The notes below the pieces were generated by a model. It was not told the DNA's origin. It saw nothing but the letters and a program-made list of their open reading frames with translations, and did not search any database. DNA of 9,694 nt from assembly GCA_002306815.1 (NCBI GenBank), contig DBTA01000033.1, positions 1 to 9,694 on the forward strand, read 5' to 3'. The stretch comes from Dehalococcoidia bacterium UBA1328 (lineage in GTDB: Bacteria; Chloroflexota; Dehalococcoidia; Lucifugimonadales; Lucifugimonadaceae). Of this stretch, positions 6,234 through 9,694 are shown piece by piece; position 1 is the first letter of the stretch, and every line of letters starts with the position of its first letter. The position numbers and the translations under genes are program-made.

Positions 6234-7175
6234 TTGTGGCGCTATATCGTTCAACGCGTTTTAGTATCGATTCCAGTAGTGATCATGGTTGGAATAATCA
6301 CGTTCACTCTGGTTTACATTGGTCCCGGTGATCCGGCTGCAATCATTGCCGGCGACGAAGCAACCCCGGAAATCCTTGAGGCGATCCGGGAGGATTTAGG
6401 CTTCAACCGACCATTCCCAGTCCAGATGGGTGACTGGTTCTGGAAGCTGCTCCAGGGCGACCTTGGAACATCGTATTTCTCTAAACGAGAGATAACCGAA
6501 CTAATTACACCTCGACTCCAGCCGACACTTTCGCTTGGATTCCAGGTCGTAGTGATTTCTACGATTATCGGTATAACCACCGGTATGCTTGCCGCGTGGA
6601 AAGCTGGTTCACGGTTGGATCGAAATCTGATGGTTCTGGCGGTTCTGGGATTTGCCACCCCTGGATTTTGGTTGGCTTTCATAACCATTTGGATATTCGC
6701 AGTAAACCTCGGATGGTTCCCTGTAATTGGATATAAACCAATCCAGGAAGGGCTAATTCCGCACCTCCACAGTCTTTTCTTGCCGGTGATGGTTAACAGC
6801 ATTCTTGCGTCTGCGTTTATTTCGCGGATCACAAGATCGGCGATGCTTGAGGTACTACGAGAGGATTACATTCGAACCGCACGGGCCAAGGGGGCATCGG
6901 AATTTTCAGTTTTCCTGCGGCATGCTTTCCGACCCTCAGCAATTCCAGTAGCTACCGTGATTGGTGCTGCAATTGCAGGACTTGCAACCGGATTCGTGCT
7001 CACCGAGACGATATTTGCCATTCCTGGTCTCGGGCGAATGCTGGTTGACGCGATCGTGAGGCGTGACTACCCGATCATTCAGGCACTGCTGATGGTTGTT
7101 GCAACAGTGCTTATTGCAGTGAATCTAGTCATCGACATCCTCTATGCGTACATTGACCCGAGGATACGGTACTAA
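6234..7175 (+). CDS. dppB: Opp/Dpp-type ABC transporter permease, B subunit
   Basis: This is a 313-residue inner-membrane permease, one half of the translocation channel with the C subunit. The N-terminal 'MWRYIVQRVLVSIPVVIMVGIITFTLVY' is the classic start of the DppB/OppB family, with the first membrane helix at about 9-29, followed by 'GPGDPAA'. Further hydrophobic segments lie in the BPD_transp_1 domain. The cytoplasmic EAA loop that contacts the ATPases is at about 211-240 ('DYIRTARAKGAS...RHAFRPSAIP'), and the C-terminal conserved 'ETIFAIPGLGRMLVDAI' follows. TTG 6234 is the first usable start after the in-frame stop at 6201, and it gives exactly the family's N-terminus. No clear Shine-Dalgarno is present, so translation may depend on coupling. 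It ends 2 nt before the C-subunit gene. The choice between dpp and opp naming is arbitrary without the ligand. Confidence 0.95.
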   Translation: MWRYIVQRVLVSIPVVIMVGIITFTLVYIGPGDPAAIIAGDEATPEILEAIREDLGFNRPFPVQMGDWFWKLLQGDLGTSYFSKREITELITPRLQPTLSLGFQVVVISTIIGITTGMLAAWKAGSRLDRNLMVLAVLGFATPGFWLAFITIWIFAVNLGWFPVIGYKPIQEGLIPHLHSLFLPVMVNSILASAFISRITRSAMLEVLREDYIRTARAKGASEFSVFLRHAFRPSAIPVATVIGAAIAGLATGFVLTETIFAIPGLGRMLVDAIVRRDYPIIQALLMVVATVLIAVNLVIDILYAYIDPRIRY

Positions 7176-7177
7176 CC

Positions 7178-8101
7178 ATGACAGTTGCCTCAGAGTCCAG
7201 ATCCGAGTGGGAACTCGCTCCACCGCTATCAACCCGCATAAAAGGAATGATCGGAGCGTCATATAAGGCGGCAAAGCGGGATCTTGTCCTCGCTGCTTCA
7301 ATCGCTGTTCTACTGGTCGGATTGTTTCTCGCAATATTCGGACCAACTCTAGCTCGGACGGATTATGAACGCACCGATCCTGTAAATCGAATGCAAGCCC
7401 CTAGCTCCGAACACTGGTTCGGCACTGACAACTGGGGACGTGATGTTTTCGACCGCACAATCGTAGGCACTCGGCTTTCATTTATCGTCGGATTTTCGGT
7501 GACAATAATTTCTTCAATTCTTGGTGTGGGGATAGCCCTTGTCATCAGCTATTTCAAATTGCTCGATTCGGTAATGATGCGATTTGTCGACGGGCTGCTC
7601 GCGTTCCCGACAATCCTGCTCGCGCTCGCATTGATTTCTTTAATTGGTCCGAGCGTCGGTAACGTCATCATTGCTCTTTCGGTAACCGCGACCGCCAGCA
7701 AAATTCGGCTTGTTCGCGGAGCGGTATTGAGCTTGAGAGAATCTACATATGTTGATGCAGCCCGAGCTGTTGGAGTACCTGTACCACGCATTCTGATTCT
7801 CCATGTGCTGCCCAATATCGCCAGCATTATTATCGTGCAGGCAACGTTCACTCTCGCCTCGGCGATTCTCGCTGAGGCCAGCTTGAGCTTCCTTGGGGCC
7901 GGTGTACCGGAATACGTGCCAAGTTGGGGCAACATCATTGCAACCGGTCAGGGCTATATTCAGGTCGGATTCCACATATCGTTCTTCCCGGGTCTGTTCT
8001 TGACAATGACGGTGCTGGCTGTCGTACTGATCGGCGATTCCGTACGGGACCATCTTGATCCGAAACTTAGGGGGCGTCTAAAGACGACTGCTCAACAATA
8101 G
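7178..8101 (+). CDS. dppC: Opp/Dpp-type ABC transporter permease, C subunit
   Basis: This is a 307-residue inner-membrane permease that partners the B subunit. It has a long hydrophilic N-terminus (1-35) and an OppC_N-type first helix (about 36-57). The family mark 'HWFGTDNWGRDVFDR' (79-93), the usual HxxGTDxxGRDxxxR block, comes next. Further helices of the BPD_transp_1 domain follow, with the EAA loop at about 190-220 ('TYVDAARAVGVP...HVLPNIASI') and then 'ILAEASLSFLGAGVPEYVPSWGNII', highly characteristic of DppC/OppC. ATG 7178 lies 2 nt after the B-subunit stop codon, so translation is probably coupled. The D-subunit ATPase gene starts 27 nt downstream. Confidence 0.96.
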   Translation: MTVASESRSEWELAPPLSTRIKGMIGASYKAAKRDLVLAASIAVLLVGLFLAIFGPTLARTDYERTDPVNRMQAPSSEHWFGTDNWGRDVFDRTIVGTRLSFIVGFSVTIISSILGVGIALVISYFKLLDSVMMRFVDGLLAFPTILLALALISLIGPSVGNVIIALSVTATASKIRLVRGAVLSLRESTYVDAARAVGVPVPRILILHVLPNIASIIIVQATFTLASAILAEASLSFLGAGVPEYVPSWGNIIATGQGYIQVGFHISFFPGLFLTMTVLAVVLIGDSVRDHLDPKLRGRLKTTAQQ

Positions 8102-8128
8102 GCAGAACAATTCGTCTCGTAGTATCCA

Positions 8129-9118
8129 ATGACTGAAGCTCTCTTGAAAGTAGAAAACTTACACACCCAATTCCGTACGGAAGGTGGAGTCGTAAACGCA
8201 GTTGACGACGTTTCATTTGAAGTTAGATCAGGTGAAACTTTCGCCCTCGTTGGCGAAAGCGGGTGTGGTAAGAGCGTGACAGCGCTTTCGATCATGGGTT
8301 TGATCCCAAACCCACCGGGAGAAATTATCTCTGGCTCGATCGAGTTCGACGGGGTTGATCTGCTCAAATTGGCACCCAGAGAGATGCGTGCGATACGAGG
8401 TTCTCGAATAGGGATGATTTTTCAAGAACCCATGAGCTCACTGAACCCCGTTCTAACTATCGAGTCGCAGCTCGCCGAGCCATTGAAAATTCATCAAGAT
8501 ATGTCTAATGAAGCCGCGAGGGATCGTTCGCTGGAACTTGTCGAGATGGTCGGTATTCCCGATTCTAAAACCCGCCTCAAGCAGTACCCGCACGAATTGA
8601 GTGGAGGCCAGCGCCAGCGAATAATGATTGCAATGGCCATGGCATGTAATCCACGGTTGTTGATCGCCGACGAGGCGACAACCGCACTCGATGTAACCAT
8701 TCAGGCTCAGATTCTTGATCTGATGCAAGAAATTACCGAGCAATCGGGCGCTTCCTTGCTCATTATTACCCATAATCTTGGGATTGTCGCAAGATACGCG
8801 AACCGGGTAGCCGTAATGTATGCAGGCAAACTTCGAGAGGTGAGTGAGGCTACAGACTTGTACGCCAAACCTCACCACCCTTACACCGTTGGCCTGCTTC
8901 AGTCGGTTCCAAGGCTCGATTCCGACAAAGGACAGCCGCTGTTACCTATAGCTGGTGAAATCCCCGACCTAACCGACTTACCAGAAGGTTGTGCTTTCAA
9001 TCCACGGTGCCAGTGGGCCGTGGATCAATGCCGCACCGAACAACCCCTGCTAGAAGTATCTGAACCGGGCAGGCAAGTGGCCTGTTTCGAGCATCAATCC
9101 GTTTCGCTCCGTGTCTAG
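8129..9118 (+). CDS. dppD: Opp/Dpp-type ABC transporter ATPase, D subunit
   Basis: This is a 329-residue cytoplasmic nucleotide-binding subunit. Walker A is GESGCGKS (42-49) and the Q-loop is 'FQEPMSSLNPVLT'. The ABC signature is LSGGQ (157-161), and Walker B 'LLIADE' has D181 and catalytic E182. The usual DEPTTALD appears here as DEATTALD. The switch histidine is H215 in 'ITHNLG', where most relatives have ITHDLG. The C-terminal oligo_HPY region carries cysteines C288, C294, C301 and C319 in the spacing known from DppD/OppD proteins, which can bind an iron-sulfur cluster; that function is family knowledge, not shown here. ATG 8129 fits the family N-terminus 'LLKVENLHTQFRTEGG', though no strong Shine-Dalgarno is seen. 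It pairs with the F-subunit ATPase encoded 21 nt downstream. Confidence 0.96.
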   Translation: MTEALLKVENLHTQFRTEGGVVNAVDDVSFEVRSGETFALVGESGCGKSVTALSIMGLIPNPPGEIISGSIEFDGVDLLKLAPREMRAIRGSRIGMIFQEPMSSLNPVLTIESQLAEPLKIHQDMSNEAARDRSLELVEMVGIPDSKTRLKQYPHELSGGQRQRIMIAMAMACNPRLLIADEATTALDVTIQAQILDLMQEITEQSGASLLIITHNLGIVARYANRVAVMYAGKLREVSEATDLYAKPHHPYTVGLLQSVPRLDSDKGQPLLPIAGEIPDLTDLPEGCAFNPRCQWAVDQCRTEQPLLEVSEPGRQVACFEHQSVSLRV

Positions 9119-9139
9119 ATTTTCGAGGAACGTTTCTAA

Positions 9140-9694
9140 TTGAGCACGACAGCAATATCCCCCGAGCAACAAACGACTGCATTGGAGCAGACTCCGATCC
9201 TTGAGACGCGCCAGCTTAAGGTCCATTTCCCGGTCAAACGTGGCCTGATTATTCAGCGTACCGTCGGTGTGGTTAAGGCAGTTGACGGTGTAGATATCCA
9301 GATCAAACATGGAGAAACCCTCGGCCTTGTCGGTGAATCTGGATCGGGCAAGACGACTCTGGGAAGAGCGATCCTGCGACTCAATGATGCTGCTATGGGG
9401 CACGTCCGCTATGAAGGCGAAGAAGTGCTTGAATTACGACGGCGCGAAATGCGCCAATTGCGTCAAAGGATCGGAATGGTATTTCAGGATCCGTACGGAT
9501 CCTTGAACCCAAGAATGACGGTTGGAAACATTGTCGCGGAGCCGATGCTTGTCCACAAGATTTTCGATGACAGATCAAAGATCAGTGACCGGGTTATGGA
9601 GCTTTTCGACACTGTCGGGCTAAACCGATCGATGGCCACCCGTTACCCCCATGAATTTTCCGGTGGACAACGGCAAAGAATCGGAATAGCCCGT
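9140..9694 (+). CDS. dppF: Opp/Dpp-type ABC transporter ATPase, F subunit (3' truncated)
   Basis: The reading frame is open to the window end, giving 185 residues of a protein normally about 320-340 long. It is the second cytoplasmic ATPase of the importer. Residues 1-20 are a variable leader. Then come 'LKVHFPVKRGL' and 'VGVVKAVDGVDIQIKHGETLGLVGESGSGKT', with Walker A GESGSGKT at 65-72. The diagnostic DppF/OppF Q-loop 'FQDPYGSLNPRMTVG' follows, and the ABC signature FSGGQRQR begins at 173. Walker B, the switch histidine and the oligo_HPY tail lie beyond the edge. TTG 9140 is the start because an in-frame TAA (9137-9139) directly precedes it and AGGAA (9126-9130) sits 9 nt upstream; the next in-frame TTG (about 9179) would remove only the variable leader. 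The truncation is a window artefact, not gene decay. Confidence 0.95.
   Translation, partial: MSTTAISPEQQTTALEQTPILETRQLKVHFPVKRGLIIQRTVGVVKAVDGVDIQIKHGETLGLVGESGSGKTTLGRAILRLNDAAMGHVRYEGEEVLELRRREMRQLRQRIGMVFQDPYGSLNPRMTVGNIVAEPMLVHKIFDDRSKISDRVMELFDTVGLNRSMATRYPHEFSGGQRQRIGIAR

Noticed and set aside
9486..9503. Perfect 18-bp palindrome AGGATCCGTACGGATCCT
   Set aside because: It lies inside the F ATPase coding sequence and encodes the conserved QDPYGSL Q-loop. The palindrome follows from codon choice in conserved residues, and nothing else suggests a binding site.
9140..9694. F ATPase as a truncated pseudogene
   Set aside because: The frame is intact and conserved up to the last base. The missing part lies beyond the window edge.
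1..9694. CRISPR array, insertion sequence, or toxin-antitoxin/defence cassette
   Set aside because: No regularly spaced repeats, no terminal inverted repeats, and no transposase or defence-type motifs were found on either strand.

Overview
The window most likely comes from an uncultured, moderate-GC bacterium, plausibly Chloroflexota of the SAR202/Dehalococcoidia type. The strongest clue is the lipid-anchored solute-binding protein: just after its lipobox cysteine it has a low-complexity Val/Thr/Glu linker of the 'ETVVETVIVTE...VTVVATPTAT' kind, which is frequent in Chloroflexota binding proteins. Three of eight genes appear to start with TTG and one with GTG. The taxonomy is inferred from these features and was not tested by a search.

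Layout, all genes on the + strand. (1) 7-82: an intact tRNA-Lys(UUU) with an encoded CCA end. (2) 83-475: about 390 bp with no credible gene. It holds tRNA-derived debris: a partial copy of the tRNA-Lys anticodon arm at 120-144, a tandem 9-bp repeat at 145-165, and a minus-strand 3' tRNA half at about 275-318. This looks like the scar of an integrative element at a tRNA locus. (3) 476-1147: an unrecognised small membrane protein. (4) 1348-2202: an Amidohydro_2-type TIM-barrel protein with an altered metal-binding motif. (5) 2406-4142: a large cytosolic protein of unknown function, with a probable alpha/alpha-toroid body and a beta-sandwich tail like those of some carbohydrate-active enzymes. 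(6) 4357 to the window end: a complete-looking Opp/Dpp-type ABC importer operon in the order binding lipoprotein, permease B, permease C, ATPase D, ATPase F. The last gene is cut by the window edge.

The likely logic is one uptake-plus-catabolism locus. The lipoprotein captures an unidentified oligomeric or amphiphilic solute, the B/C permeases move it, and the D/F ATPases power transport. The two cytosolic enzymes upstream may process the solute or a related compound. The family is named for peptides, but some members carry oligosaccharides, so the glycosidase-like neighbour makes a non-peptide substrate possible.

The transporter system itself is well known. The points most worth a second look are the tRNA debris beside tRNA-Lys, the missing first histidine of the amidohydrolase, the unassigned 578-residue protein, and a structured 170-nt spacer between the binding-protein gene and the first permease gene. 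That spacer has two strong hairpins, a competing pairing and a possible small ORF.
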